Positions 1-6,547 of a DNA stretch of 17,252 bases are shown here, in pieces; positions within the stretch are counted from its first letter, which is position 1; each line of letters opens with the position of its first letter. Below the pieces are notes generated by a model. It worked only from the letters and a program-made list of their open reading frames with translations. It searched no databases and was not told the origin of the DNA. Both the position numbers and the translations under genes were made by a program. The DNA comes from JAHFJU01 sp964354865 (GTDB lineage: Bacteria; Patescibacteriota; Gracilibacteria; UBA1369; UM-FILTER-53-11), in the NCBI GenBank assembly GCA_964354865.1, contig CAYHBN010000026.1:1-17252 (forward strand), written 5' to 3'.

Positions 1-1081
1 GATGTCGCGTTGCCCCCATACAATCACACCGATTCAATTCGAGGAGATTTAAAAAATAGGGCTGCAAAAACCAATGACGTCGCCGACCAACTGACATATC
101 AAGTACTTGATACACAGACATATGGTGTTTTATAAGCCAGAAAACCTCATCGATCATTTTTCTAGAGAAACAAAGTCGACGCATAATTTTCTTCGCAATT
201 TCGGCCGATACACCTGCATGGTGATCGTAACGAATTCGATCTTCGACCGAAAACGTTTCAGTTTTTCCCACATCATGCAAAAAAACAGCCCAACGGAGGG
301 CTAAAGATGCATCTGCATCAATGGCTTGTACCGACTGAATCATGTGATCCCACAAATCCCCTTCTTTGTGATACTCAAGCGGCTGCGCCATGCCTTTCAT
401 TTTTTGAACTTCGGGCATAATTACTTCTAAAACGCCCGTGTCTTCCAGATCTTCGAGGCTCTCTTTGAAGGTGGAGCTCATTATCATCTTATTCAACTCA
501 TCGCGAACGCGCTCACCAGAGACATTTGCAACCAATGCCGCATGTTTTTTTACAGCCTCAAAAGTATCGGGGTGATACTGAAAATTGTAGGTATTTTTAA
601 AACGGATTGCACGCAAAATGCGTAAGTTATCTTCGATGATTCGTTCATGAGGAGCGCCAATAAATCGCACAAGTTTTATTTCTAGATCTTTTTGTCCACT
701 TACAAAATCCAAAATTTCATCGTTAATTGGATCGTAAAAAAGTGCGTTGATCGTAAAATCTCGGCGCTGCGCATCTTCGTTTGCAGAGGTGAAAATAACC
801 GCATCTGGCCGACGTCCATCGCTATAGCCACTATCGGAACGAAAAGTCGCAACTTCAAAATGATGACCATTTTGTTCAATCAAAACAACACCGTATTCTT
901 CTCCAATAGGAATCACTTTTTCAAAAATCCTCTTAATCTCTGCTGGCTTTGCACTGGTCGCAATATCAAAATCTTTCGGTTCAATACCAAGGAGCATATC
1001 GCGCACACAACCACCAGCCCAAAGGGCTTCAAATCCCTCGGCACGAAGTTTTTTAATTATTTCTATCGAAGATATTTTCAC
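1..1081 (-). CDS. cca: CCA-adding tRNA nucleotidyltransferase / poly(A) polymerase family, 3' end cut by window edge
   Basis: The gene adds or repairs the 3' CCA of tRNAs in the cytoplasm (family knowledge). About 360 residues are visible. The N-terminal nucleotidyltransferase domain shows GGCVRD near residue 24, the metal-binding DFDIA near residue 38 and RRDFTINAL near residue 108. The neck motif ERIIEDNLRILRAIRF follows near residue 150. Further on is an HD-type domain: a His in YHKEGDLWDH, then HDVGK, then IKHHMS. This is the HD-containing bacterial layout. The start is GTG at 1081, because TGA lies in frame two codons upstream and no ATG is near. There is no Shine-Dalgarno. It lies 7 bases after the stop of the membrane-protein gene, so the two are probably cotranscribed. 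The C-terminus is outside the window. Whether it adds CCA, A only, or poly(A) cannot be told from the visible part. Confidence 0.93.
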   Translation of the reverse strand, partial: MKISSIEIIKKLRAEGFEALWAGGCVRDMLLGIEPKDFDIATSAKPAEIKRIFEKVIPIGEEYGVVLIEQNGHHFEVATFRSDSGYSDGRRPDAVIFTSANEDAQRRDFTINALFYDPINDEILDFVSGQKDLEIKLVRFIGAPHERIIEDNLRILRAIRFKNTYNFQYHPDTFEAVKKHAALVANVSGERVRDELNKMIMSSTFKESLEDLEDTGVLEVIMPEVQKMKGMAQPLEYHKEGDLWDHMIQSVQAIDADASLALRWAVFLHDVGKTETFSVEDRIRYDHHAGVSAEIAKKIMRRLCFSRKMIDEVFWLIKHHMSVYQVLDMSVGRRRHWFLQPYFLNLLELNRCDCMGATRH

Positions 1082-1088
1082 AAATCAA

Positions 1089-1712
1089 TTATACCTTCAT
1101 ATGCCCACGGAATCTATAAAACGCAGTGAGAATAAAAGGAACAAAAACAAATAAAATCGAGGCTGAAACGGTTTCATTAAATTCGAGAACTTTCATAAAA
1201 GTATACTCAACGACGCCACAAAGTAACACCAAATAACACAACAGAACTATCCACCCAATACGCGCTTTTATTGAGCCTGCAGCCTTTATGTTACTTAGAG
1301 TATCGCCCAACATATATAAAACATCACCCGTCATTATTGCGCCATAATAGAGCGCACCACTGCGTACAAAACTATCGTAGATCTGAGAAAAAGCGCTTCC
1401 GGGATTAGAAAAAAAGACGATACCAAATGTAATGAGAAAAAGCGCACAATTTTTAAGAAGAACTAATCGCGTATCAGGTTTTTCAGCCGTATCTTTCGGC
1501 TCTAAAATAACGTCATCGAGTAAAATCCATATAATTAAATTTGCAGAAAAAACGATGAGTGCCACGGTCGTAAATAAAATGCCAATCGAGTCATTTTGAG
1601 TACGAAATCCAGTATCAATCGAATCAATCATTCTCCAAAAAAACACTAAAAAACAAACGCCTGGAATCATGCGAAACAAAATTTTATCGAGGATTTTTGC
1701 GGTTTTTTGCAT
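1089..1712 (-). CDS. Unknown multi-pass membrane protein
   Basis: I do not recognise this 207-residue protein. It is strongly hydrophobic, with four clear membrane segments at about residues 42-65, 85-103, 152-173 and 182-201, and weaker ones near 14-28 and 117-136. A charged loop at about 66-84 (rich in E, K and D) separates the first two clear segments. No catalytic motif is visible. It is the first gene of a minus-strand unit with the tRNA nucleotidyltransferase, which starts 7 bases after its stop. Such a tight link probably reflects shared expression, not shared function. The ATG at 1712 lies 8 bases after an extended -10 element (TGGTATAAG), so the message is probably leaderless. Confidence 0.8.
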   Translation of the reverse strand: MQKTAKILDKILFRMIPGVCFLVFFWRMIDSIDTGFRTQNDSIGILFTTVALIVFSANLIIWILLDDVILEPKDTAEKPDTRLVLLKNCALFLITFGIVFFSNPGSAFSQIYDSFVRSGALYYGAIMTGDVLYMLGDTLSNIKAAGSIKARIGWIVLLCYLVLLCGVVEYTFMKVLEFNETVSASILFVFVPFILTAFYRFRGHMKV

Positions 1713-1720
1713 GTACCTAT

Positions 1721-1729
1721 CTTATACCA
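1721..1729 (-). promoter_or_regulatory. Extended -10 promoter element of the membrane-protein/cca unit
   Basis: On the minus strand this reads TGGTATAAG, that is TGn followed by a near-consensus -10 hexamer. Only 8 bases separate it from the ATG at 1712, so transcription should start at or within a few bases of the start codon. No good -35 is visible, as expected for an extended -10 promoter. Confidence 0.6.
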
Positions 1730-1769
1730 TACACATTGCACGCGCGTGGCGAGGCTGGCTGTTTTGGGT

Positions 1770-1775
1770 TACACT
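1770..1775 (+). promoter_or_regulatory. Putative -10 box of tsaD
   Basis: TACACT ends 9 bases before the ATG at 1785. A -35 at 17-base spacing would be TGGCGA, a poor match. The position fits the leaderless pattern seen at other genes in this window. It also supports the start at 1785 over the upstream in-frame ATG at 1707, which would lie ahead of this promoter. Confidence 0.45.
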
Positions 1776-1784
1776 GTACCTACT

Positions 1785-2831
1785 ATGTTGATATTAGGGA
1801 TTGAAACATCGTGCGATGAAACCTCGGTAGCAGTCGTTGAAGATGGCAGAATTCTTCGCTCGAATGTTATTTTTTCACAAATTGAGATGCACAGAAAAAC
1901 GGGCGGTGTGGTGCCCGAAGTTGCCGCGCGAGAACATATAGTCAAAATAATTCCGGTTATTGAAGAATCACTCAGAAAAGCCAATTGCAGTTTAGAGGAT
2001 TTAGATGCTATCGCCGTTACCTACGGACCAGGCCTGTTGACCTCACTGCTTACCGGAGTAAATACGGCTATGACACTGGCAAAAGTTCTAGATATACCGT
2101 TAATTCCCGTAAACCACATTGAAGGACACATGTACGCGAATTGGATTGTGAGCGACCAAAAACTCAGCGAGAACGTACTACCAGCGCCTCCGCAGTTTCC
2201 GCTCGTAGTGCTAACCGCATCGGGCGGTCACAACGAACTCATTTTGTGGAAAGATCATGGCAAATACACTTTTTTAGGTGCGACTCTCGACGATGCTGCA
2301 GGCGAAGCGTTCGATAAAGTCGCGCGCTTGCTTGGGCTACCCTACCCCGGCGGACCACAAATTTCAAAAGCGGCCGAAAGTGGCGACTCTGCAAAATACC
2401 CCCTCCCGCGCGCATGGGTTACAAAATGGGATTTTAGCTTTTCCGGCTTAAAGACAGCAGTACTCCGGTTAGTTGAAAAACACCAAAATCTACTGACGGA
2501 TACACAATTTATAAACGACGTTTCGGCGAGTTTTCAAGAAGCGGTCGTTGACGTTTTAGCAAAAAAACTGGCGAAAGCGGCGGCGAAATATGGTGTAAAA
2601 GAAGCCCATTTAGCAGGGGGAGTATCGGCAAATAAGCGACTTAGAGTACGAGCACAAGAATTGCTCTCAACAGATATTTCACTCAAATTCTGTACCGATC
2701 TCACACTCTGTACAGACAACGCAGCGATGATTGCTGCTGCAGGCTACTACCGCTACCAATCAAATCCAGCAAAATATCAAAAATGGAAATCGGTCGAAGG
2801 AAATCCAAATTTGGCATTAAGAAACTGGTAA
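1785..2831 (+). CDS. tsaD: tRNA N6-adenosine threonylcarbamoyltransferase TsaD
   Basis: TsaD transfers the threonylcarbamoyl group from threonylcarbamoyl-AMP to A37 of ANN-reading tRNAs (t6A), together with TsaB and TsaE in bacteria (family knowledge). The product has 348 residues, close to the usual 340. It opens with MLILGIETSCDETS, the typical start of the ASKHA ATPase fold. Metal-binding histidines sit in NHIEGH (H111 and H115, the same numbers as in E. coli TsaD). FSFSGLKTAV, GGVSANKRL and the C-terminal metal-ligand region TDNAAMIAAAGYY are all present. An in-frame ATG 26 codons upstream (1707) is unlikely to be the start: those residues do not match the family and that start overlaps the divergent gene. 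No tsaB or tsaE is in the window. Confidence 0.97.
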   Translation: MLILGIETSCDETSVAVVEDGRILRSNVIFSQIEMHRKTGGVVPEVAAREHIVKIIPVIEESLRKANCSLEDLDAIAVTYGPGLLTSLLTGVNTAMTLAKVLDIPLIPVNHIEGHMYANWIVSDQKLSENVLPAPPQFPLVVLTASGGHNELILWKDHGKYTFLGATLDDAAGEAFDKVARLLGLPYPGGPQISKAAESGDSAKYPLPRAWVTKWDFSFSGLKTAVLRLVEKHQNLLTDTQFINDVSASFQEAVVDVLAKKLAKAAAKYGVKEAHLAGGVSANKRLRVRAQELLSTDISLKFCTDLTLCTDNAAMIAAAGYYRYQSNPAKYQKWKSVEGNPNLALRNW

Positions 2832-2844
2832 AAAGAGTATTCAA

Positions 2845-2891
2845 AAAATATGAAGTAAAAAAACAAATTAGGATTGCTTACTTTATATTTT
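2845..2891 (+). terminator. AT-rich inverted repeat after tsaD, possible weak terminator
   Basis: The 14-base arms AAAATATGAAGTAA (2845-2858) and TTACTTTATATTTT (2878-2891) are complementary throughout, with one G-U pair. The loop has 19 bases and the right arm ends in TTTT. The stem has only one G-C pair plus the G-U, so it is weak as an intrinsic terminator. It starts 13 bases after the tsaD stop and its right arm overlaps the proposed hisS -35, so it may instead be a regulatory structure. Confidence 0.35.
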
Positions 2892-2901
2892 AGTGTAGAG
2901 T
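2874..2901 (+). promoter_or_regulatory. Putative promoter of hisS
   Basis: TTGCTT (2874-2879) and TAGAGT (2896-2901) are separated by 16 bases. This would start transcription near 2908 and leave a leader of about 30 bases before the ATG at 2939. An alternative -10, TAAATT at 2921-2926, lies 12 bases before the ATG. Neither is followed by a Shine-Dalgarno sequence. Confidence 0.35.
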
Positions 2902-2938
2902 AAATGGCTGAGTGACGCCATAAATTAACCAACACCGT

Positions 2939-4297
2939 ATGTCAGACACTGAGAATTCCGCGACAGAAAGCCAAAGAGTAGGCCCTCCTTACCAAACAGC
3001 AAAGGGGGTACACGATATTTTACCTGATGATCACGAGTACTTTACCTATATTAAAAAAGTAGTTCGTCACCGCTCACGTCAACACGGTTTTCGCCGTATT
3101 ACGACCCCTACATTCGAATTTACCGACGTTTTCACTCGATCAGTTGGTGAAACAACTGACATTGTATCTAAAGAGATGTACACGTTCCAAGATAAGAAAG
3201 GACGATCCCTTACGCTCAAACCCGAAGGAACCGCGGGTGTTGTTCGTTCATACCTTCAACACAACATGCAGACTCTTCCGCAGCCGGTAGAGCTCTATTA
3301 CATTGAGCCTCACTTTCGTTACGATCGCCCACAAAAAGGCCGATACCGACAGTTCTGGCAATTTGGATTAGAGGTGATAGGAGAAAGCGACTCTGCAATT
3401 GATGCACAATTGATTCACCTTTTTTACACGGTACTGCAAGACCTTGGTGTTGCCGATCAGTTCAAACTCCAAATAAATTCTATTGGATGTTCTGGCAAAA
3501 ATTGCCGTCCAAAGTTTGTCGTTGATCTTCAAAATTTCTACATGGGCAAAGAGCGAAATTTATGTGAGGAATGCCGATATCGCTTACCAAAAAATCCTCT
3601 TCGCCTTCTCGATTGTAAAAAAGAAGACTGCATTATTTTGGCAAAACTCGCGCCGCAAATGAAGAGTTATCTCTGCCCTGACTGTAAAGAATTTCACGAG
3701 GAATTATTAAAACTTCTCACTGGCCTTGGTATTTCATACGTAGAAAACGAAAAACTCGTTCGCGGCCTCGATTATTACACAAAAACGGTCTTCGAATTTT
3801 GGGATAAATCGCAAGGCGCACAAAATGCAATTGGTGGCGGTGGCCGTTACGATGGTCTTATCGAACTTATGGGAGGAGTGCCAACCCCGGCAGTCGGTTT
3901 CGCCGCTGGAATGGAGCGTATCATAGAAAATATGAAAGCCGCTGGCGTTAAAGTGCCTACAAAAGATGACATTCATGTATTCGTCGCTCAATTAGGATTC
4001 AATGCAAAGCAAAAAGCGTTGCTCTTAATGCGTGAACTACGTGAAGTTGGCCTCAAAACTGTTGGTGCACTTGGCAAGGGAGCGATCAAAAATCAACTTC
4101 GTGTCGCAGACCGATTCAAGGTTCCCTACTGCGTTATTATGGGAATTACCGAAGTACGCGATGGCACCGCAATCATTCGAGATATGAAGCGCGGCAGCCA
4201 AAAAATCGTTAAATACGAAAACGTTGTTGAAGAAATGAAACAACTGATTGGCGTCGAGCAGCTCGATATGTACTCACCAGGAGAAGCAATTTATTAG
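2939..4297 (+). CDS. hisS: Histidyl-tRNA synthetase
   Basis: The enzyme charges tRNA-His with histidine in the cytoplasm (class II aminoacyl-tRNA synthetase). It has 452 residues, slightly longer than the usual 420 or so because of an N-terminal tail of about 20 residues before KGVHDILP. Motif 2 is at about 126-143 (FRYDRPQKGRYRQFWQFG). Histidine-binding motifs are RGLDYYTKTVFEF (from 275) and GGGGRYDGL (299-307). Motif 3 is around 318-328 (AVGFAAGMERI). The C-terminal anticodon-binding domain starts near 343. The insertion domain carries eight cysteines (184, 189, 209, 212, 226, 231, 246, 249), several as CxxC pairs, which may bind zinc. There is no Shine-Dalgarno. The gene ends 6 bases short of the convergent asparaginase-like gene. 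Confidence 0.97.
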   Translation: MSDTENSATESQRVGPPYQTAKGVHDILPDDHEYFTYIKKVVRHRSRQHGFRRITTPTFEFTDVFTRSVGETTDIVSKEMYTFQDKKGRSLTLKPEGTAGVVRSYLQHNMQTLPQPVELYYIEPHFRYDRPQKGRYRQFWQFGLEVIGESDSAIDAQLIHLFYTVLQDLGVADQFKLQINSIGCSGKNCRPKFVVDLQNFYMGKERNLCEECRYRLPKNPLRLLDCKKEDCIILAKLAPQMKSYLCPDCKEFHEELLKLLTGLGISYVENEKLVRGLDYYTKTVFEFWDKSQGAQNAIGGGGRYDGLIELMGGVPTPAVGFAAGMERIIENMKAAGVKVPTKDDIHVFVAQLGFNAKQKALLLMRELREVGLKTVGALGKGAIKNQLRVADRFKVPYCVIMGITEVRDGTAIIRDMKRGSQKIVKYENVVEEMKQLIGVEQLDMYSPGEAIY

Positions 4298-4303
4298 TAA
4301 GGT

Positions 4304-4801
4304 TTAAAAAGAACGGGGGATCTCTTCAAACTCCCCCTTTTCTTTGTTCTTTTTGCAGTTGTTCCATAAAAAGTAGCGGCCGTTCATGGCGATGTATACA
4401 CCGTGAGGCAACGTTTGCACAAAAGCGAGCGCACTTCCTAAATTAAAGAGTCCATCTGAGCTGCCGAATTTATACGGGACCATAGCACCCGTCAGTACGA
4501 CCGTTTTATTTTTAACTTTTTCAGAAATAACCTCAGCGGTCTCAACCATGGTATCGGTACCATGAGTCACGATAATGTTATCTTCACGCGCATCAACGCA
4601 TGTCCGCGCAATAAGATTTCTCTCCGCATCAATCATTTCGAGGCTATCTATCATCATGAGCTTTTCAATGGTCACTGGTACACGACAACGTCCGAGAGCA
4701 AGCATTTCTGCAACATGAGAATCCTTAAAAAAAAGTGAACCATCTCTCTCGTTGTATTCTTTATCGAAGGTTCCTCCGGTGATTAATAATCTGATCGCCA
4801 T
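4304..4801 (-). CDS. Single-domain asparaginase-like protein
   Basis: The 165 residues match only the N-terminal domain of asparaginase I/II (normally about 330 residues), which hydrolyses L-asparagine to aspartate and ammonia. Residues that align with the catalytic set of E. coli asparaginase II are present: T11 in TGGTF, T82 and D83 in HGTDTM, and K99 in the stretch before VVLTGAM. The C-terminal domain, which helps complete the active site across subunits in the full enzyme, is missing. The gene does not look broken, since the frame is intact and ends cleanly. Short stand-alone proteins of this kind are known as asparaginase-domain proteins, but their substrate is uncertain. It begins 27 bases after the exported-protein gene on the same strand, probably in one unit. 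Its last codons encode one side of a terminator hairpin shared with hisS. No signal peptide is seen. Confidence 0.8.
   Translation of the reverse strand: MAIRLLITGGTFDKEYNERDGSLFFKDSHVAEMLALGRCRVPVTIEKLMMIDSLEMIDAERNLIARTCVDAREDNIIVTHGTDTMVETAEVISEKVKNKTVVLTGAMVPYKFGSSDGLFNLGSALAFVQTLPHGVYIAMNGRYFLWNNCKKNKEKGEFEEIPRSF
4315..4354 (+). terminator. Intrinsic terminator of hisS, inside the convergent asparaginase-like gene
   Basis: GGGGGA (4315-4320) and TCCCCC (4332-4337) form a G-C-rich stem with an 11-base loop, followed by a T-rich run (TTTTCTTTGTTCTTTTT, 4338-4354). This is a good rho-independent terminator for plus-strand transcription, starting 18 bases after the hisS stop. An outer pair, AAAAAGAAC (4306-4314) with GTTCTTTTT (4346-4354), makes it nearly symmetric. 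On the minus strand the same hairpin is followed by GTTCTTTTT and could stop the asparaginase-like transcript at its stop codon. Confidence 0.75.
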
Positions 4802-4828
4802 TGATGAAAAAATTAAGGTGAGTGAAAA

Positions 4829-5449
4829 CTATTTTCCCTGAATACGAATTATGCGATTATTCTCCTCTAAAATTGAAATTCGCTGAGTTACAAAATTTTC
4901 AAAGTAAGCATATCCATCGAGTAAAATAGAGGCCTCATTGACCACCGATCGAGTCTGAATATCGATAAACGATACATGACTTATGCCACACTCAATTTCA
5001 CGAATCGGCGCATTCTGTTTTGGAGTAATTGCAATGCTAAAATTTTTCACCAAATCTCCTGCGTTTATTCTGCTTAAACGGGTTGGTCTAATTTTTGCAG
5101 AGATCATATCGCCACCTTCTTCATTATTCATGTCATTTTTGAATGCTGCATTACCGATTACTCTTCCGCGATCGTTTAATAGATACGCACGAGAAAGAAT
5201 TTTGGGGGCATAACATGACACCGTAATATCTTTTATCTTAGCAGCCTGAATAAATTGAGGCTCCACGTGAACATTAAAATCAATAACTCTCGATCGCATA
5301 CCAGGAAAAACGCTTGGTGCAACCAGTGCCGGCTGAGTCGTCAGCTGAATACTCGAACCGCCCGCAAAAACCGTATTAGTAAGTAGCAGTGATAAACAAA
5401 GAATAGTCGAAATGTATGAAACCGTTTTAATGAGCTGTGATTTTTTCAT
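4829..5449 (-). CDS. Exported protein of unknown function
   Basis: The 206-residue product begins MKKSQLIK followed by a hydrophobic stretch and ends its signal region at VFAGG, a typical signal peptidase I site near residue 30. The ATG at 5449 is preferred to an upstream in-frame start (12 codons earlier), because it begins directly at the signal peptide and lies 6 bases after a strong extended -10. The mature part alternates short hydrophobic and polar stretches, suggesting a mostly beta-strand domain. It has two cysteines (in TVSCYAP and IECGIS) that could form a disulfide. No lipobox, cell-wall anchor or catalytic motif is visible. A cohesin-like or other beta-sandwich fold is possible but unproven. 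The asparaginase-like gene follows 27 bases downstream. Confidence 0.75.
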   Translation of the reverse strand: MKKSQLIKTVSYISTILCLSLLLTNTVFAGGSSIQLTTQPALVAPSVFPGMRSRVIDFNVHVEPQFIQAAKIKDITVSCYAPKILSRAYLLNDRGRVIGNAAFKNDMNNEEGGDMISAKIRPTRLSRINAGDLVKNFSIAITPKQNAPIREIECGISHVSFIDIQTRSVVNEASILLDGYAYFENFVTQRISILEENNRIIRIQGK

Positions 5450-5455
5450 GGTCAC

Positions 5456-5464
5456 AGTATAGCA
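5456..5464 (-). promoter_or_regulatory. Extended -10 promoter of the exported-protein gene
   Basis: On the minus strand this reads TGCTATACT, a TGn extension plus a near-consensus -10. Six bases separate it from the ATG at 5449, placing the transcription start at the A of the start codon. It is the clearest leaderless promoter in the window. Confidence 0.65.
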
Positions 5465-5492
5465 GATGCGTTTAGCCACAATCACGATATCC

Positions 5493-6473
5493 TTATTTCA
5501 TAATATTCATAACGGCATCAACCACCGACTGCACCGAAACGCTTTCGTAATAACCTTTTTCGAGAACCTTACTTGTTGGCGCAGGAACATCGGGTAATGC
5601 CACGCGAACTGGAGCTTTTTTCAAATACTGCCAACCCTCTTCGCATACACGAGAAACAACTTCTCCTCCAATTCCGCCGGTTTTCCAACTTGCCTCGGCA
5701 ACCACTAATCGCCCCGTCTTTTTCACCGATTTTACAAAGTGAGGAATATCGAGCGGTTTTACCGTTCGAGCATCTACCACTTCGACCGAAACTCCTTTTT
5801 GCTTAAGGATTTCAGCCGCTTCACGTGCAACTCGAACCATGTACGAAATTCCGACAATTGTTACATCTTTTCCCGAGACTAACGTTTTCGCTTTTCCAAT
5901 CTCGGACGCATAAAACTCGGTCGGAACCTCTTCTTCTTGGCTGTAGAGCCAACGATCGTCGATATACATTACGGGGGCATTGTCTTGAACTGCCGCAATT
6001 AACAATCCCTTAGCGTCATAGGGAGTTGATGGCATAACTACTTTTAATCCAGGCACATGCGCATACCACGCCTGCAATGCCTGTGAGTGCTGCGCGCCTT
6101 GCTCTCCTCCCCTATTAATAATTGCTCGAATAGTCACTGGAGCAGTCGCGTTACCACCAAACATGTAATGCCAATTCGCCGCCTCGTTCACGACCTGATC
6201 AACCGCATAAATCATAAAATCCATGCGTGGATGAATTGCAATTCCACGCATACCAACAATAGACGCGCCAGTCGCCGCACCAGTCATAGTATTTTCAGAA
6301 ACCGGAGTATCGATAACACGAGTATCACCAAAACGCTTATATAAGTCTTTTGTCGTATTACCAACATACCAGGGACTTTTAACTCCCTGACCGATAATAA
6401 ATACTCTCTTATCGCGCTCCATCAGCTGATGAAAGGCTTCGTTAATGGCTAAGTCGTATGATAATTTTCGCAT
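5493..6473 (-). CDS. Alpha-ketoacid dehydrogenase E1 beta-like / transketolase C-terminal family protein
   Basis: The 326-residue protein has the length and layout of the beta subunit of thiamine-diphosphate enzymes of the pyruvate dehydrogenase E1 type (COG0022-like). It begins MRKLSYDLAINEAFHQLM. The region VIDTPVSENTMTGAATG carries E60, the glutamate expected to activate the thiamine ring. DFMIYAVDQVVNEAAN and the C-terminal transketolase domain (VSVEVVDARTVKPLD) follow. The pyrophosphate-binding GDG motif belongs to the alpha subunit, and no alpha gene is in the window. ATG at 6473 is chosen over TTG at 6503, because it matches the family start. The neighbouring glycan genes suggest it could act on a sugar or other carboligation substrate, not in central carbon metabolism; this is inference. 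Confidence 0.88.
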   Translation of the reverse strand: MRKLSYDLAINEAFHQLMERDKRVFIIGQGVKSPWYVGNTTKDLYKRFGDTRVIDTPVSENTMTGAATGASIVGMRGIAIHPRMDFMIYAVDQVVNEAANWHYMFGGNATAPVTIRAIINRGGEQGAQHSQALQAWYAHVPGLKVVMPSTPYDAKGLLIAAVQDNAPVMYIDDRWLYSQEEEVPTEFYASEIGKAKTLVSGKDVTIVGISYMVRVAREAAEILKQKGVSVEVVDARTVKPLDIPHFVKSVKKTGRLVVAEASWKTGGIGGEVVSRVCEEGWQYLKKAPVRVALPDVPAPTSKVLEKGYYESVSVQSVVDAVMNIMK

Positions 6474-6502
6474 AAGAACATGATTCAAAAAAATCGCTAG
6501 CA

Positions 6503-6508
6503 ACTATA
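6503..6508 (-). promoter_or_regulatory. Putative -10 box of the E1 beta-like gene
   Basis: On the minus strand this reads TATAGT. It would start transcription near 6496 and give a leader of about 23 bases before the ATG at 6473. It sits back to back with the promoter of the divergent aminotransferase gene. No clear -35 is visible. Confidence 0.4.
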
Positions 6509-6510
6509 CA

Positions 6511-6538
6511 TTGCATCGAGAAAAAAAGGAATTACAAT
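6511..6538 (+). promoter_or_regulatory. Promoter of the DegT aminotransferase/dehydratase pair
   Basis: TTGCAT (6511-6516) and TACAAT (6533-6538) are 16 bases apart. The -10 ends 9 bases before the ATG at 6548, so the message has almost no leader. AGGG at 6539-6542 resembles a Shine-Dalgarno but would lie mostly ahead of the expected transcription start. Confidence 0.6.
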
Positions 6539-6547
6539 AGGGACCAT

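Noticed and set aside
692..1129. Open frame of 145 codons on the plus strand
   Set aside because: It lies antisense to the tRNA nucleotidyltransferase, whose motifs are unmistakable; its own translation has no recognisable domain.
1707..1784. 26-codon N-terminal extension of TsaD from an upstream ATG
   Set aside because: It overlaps the divergent gene and both promoters, and does not match the family, which starts at MLILGIETSCDE.
2905..2920. TGGC...GCCA inverted repeat in the hisS leader
   Set aside because: Only four pairs; no T-box features such as a specifier stem or antiterminator can be made out, so no riboswitch is claimed.
6539..6542. AGGG as a Shine-Dalgarno for the DegT gene
   Set aside because: It lies directly after the -10 hexamer TACAAT, so most of it should precede the transcription start and not be in the message.
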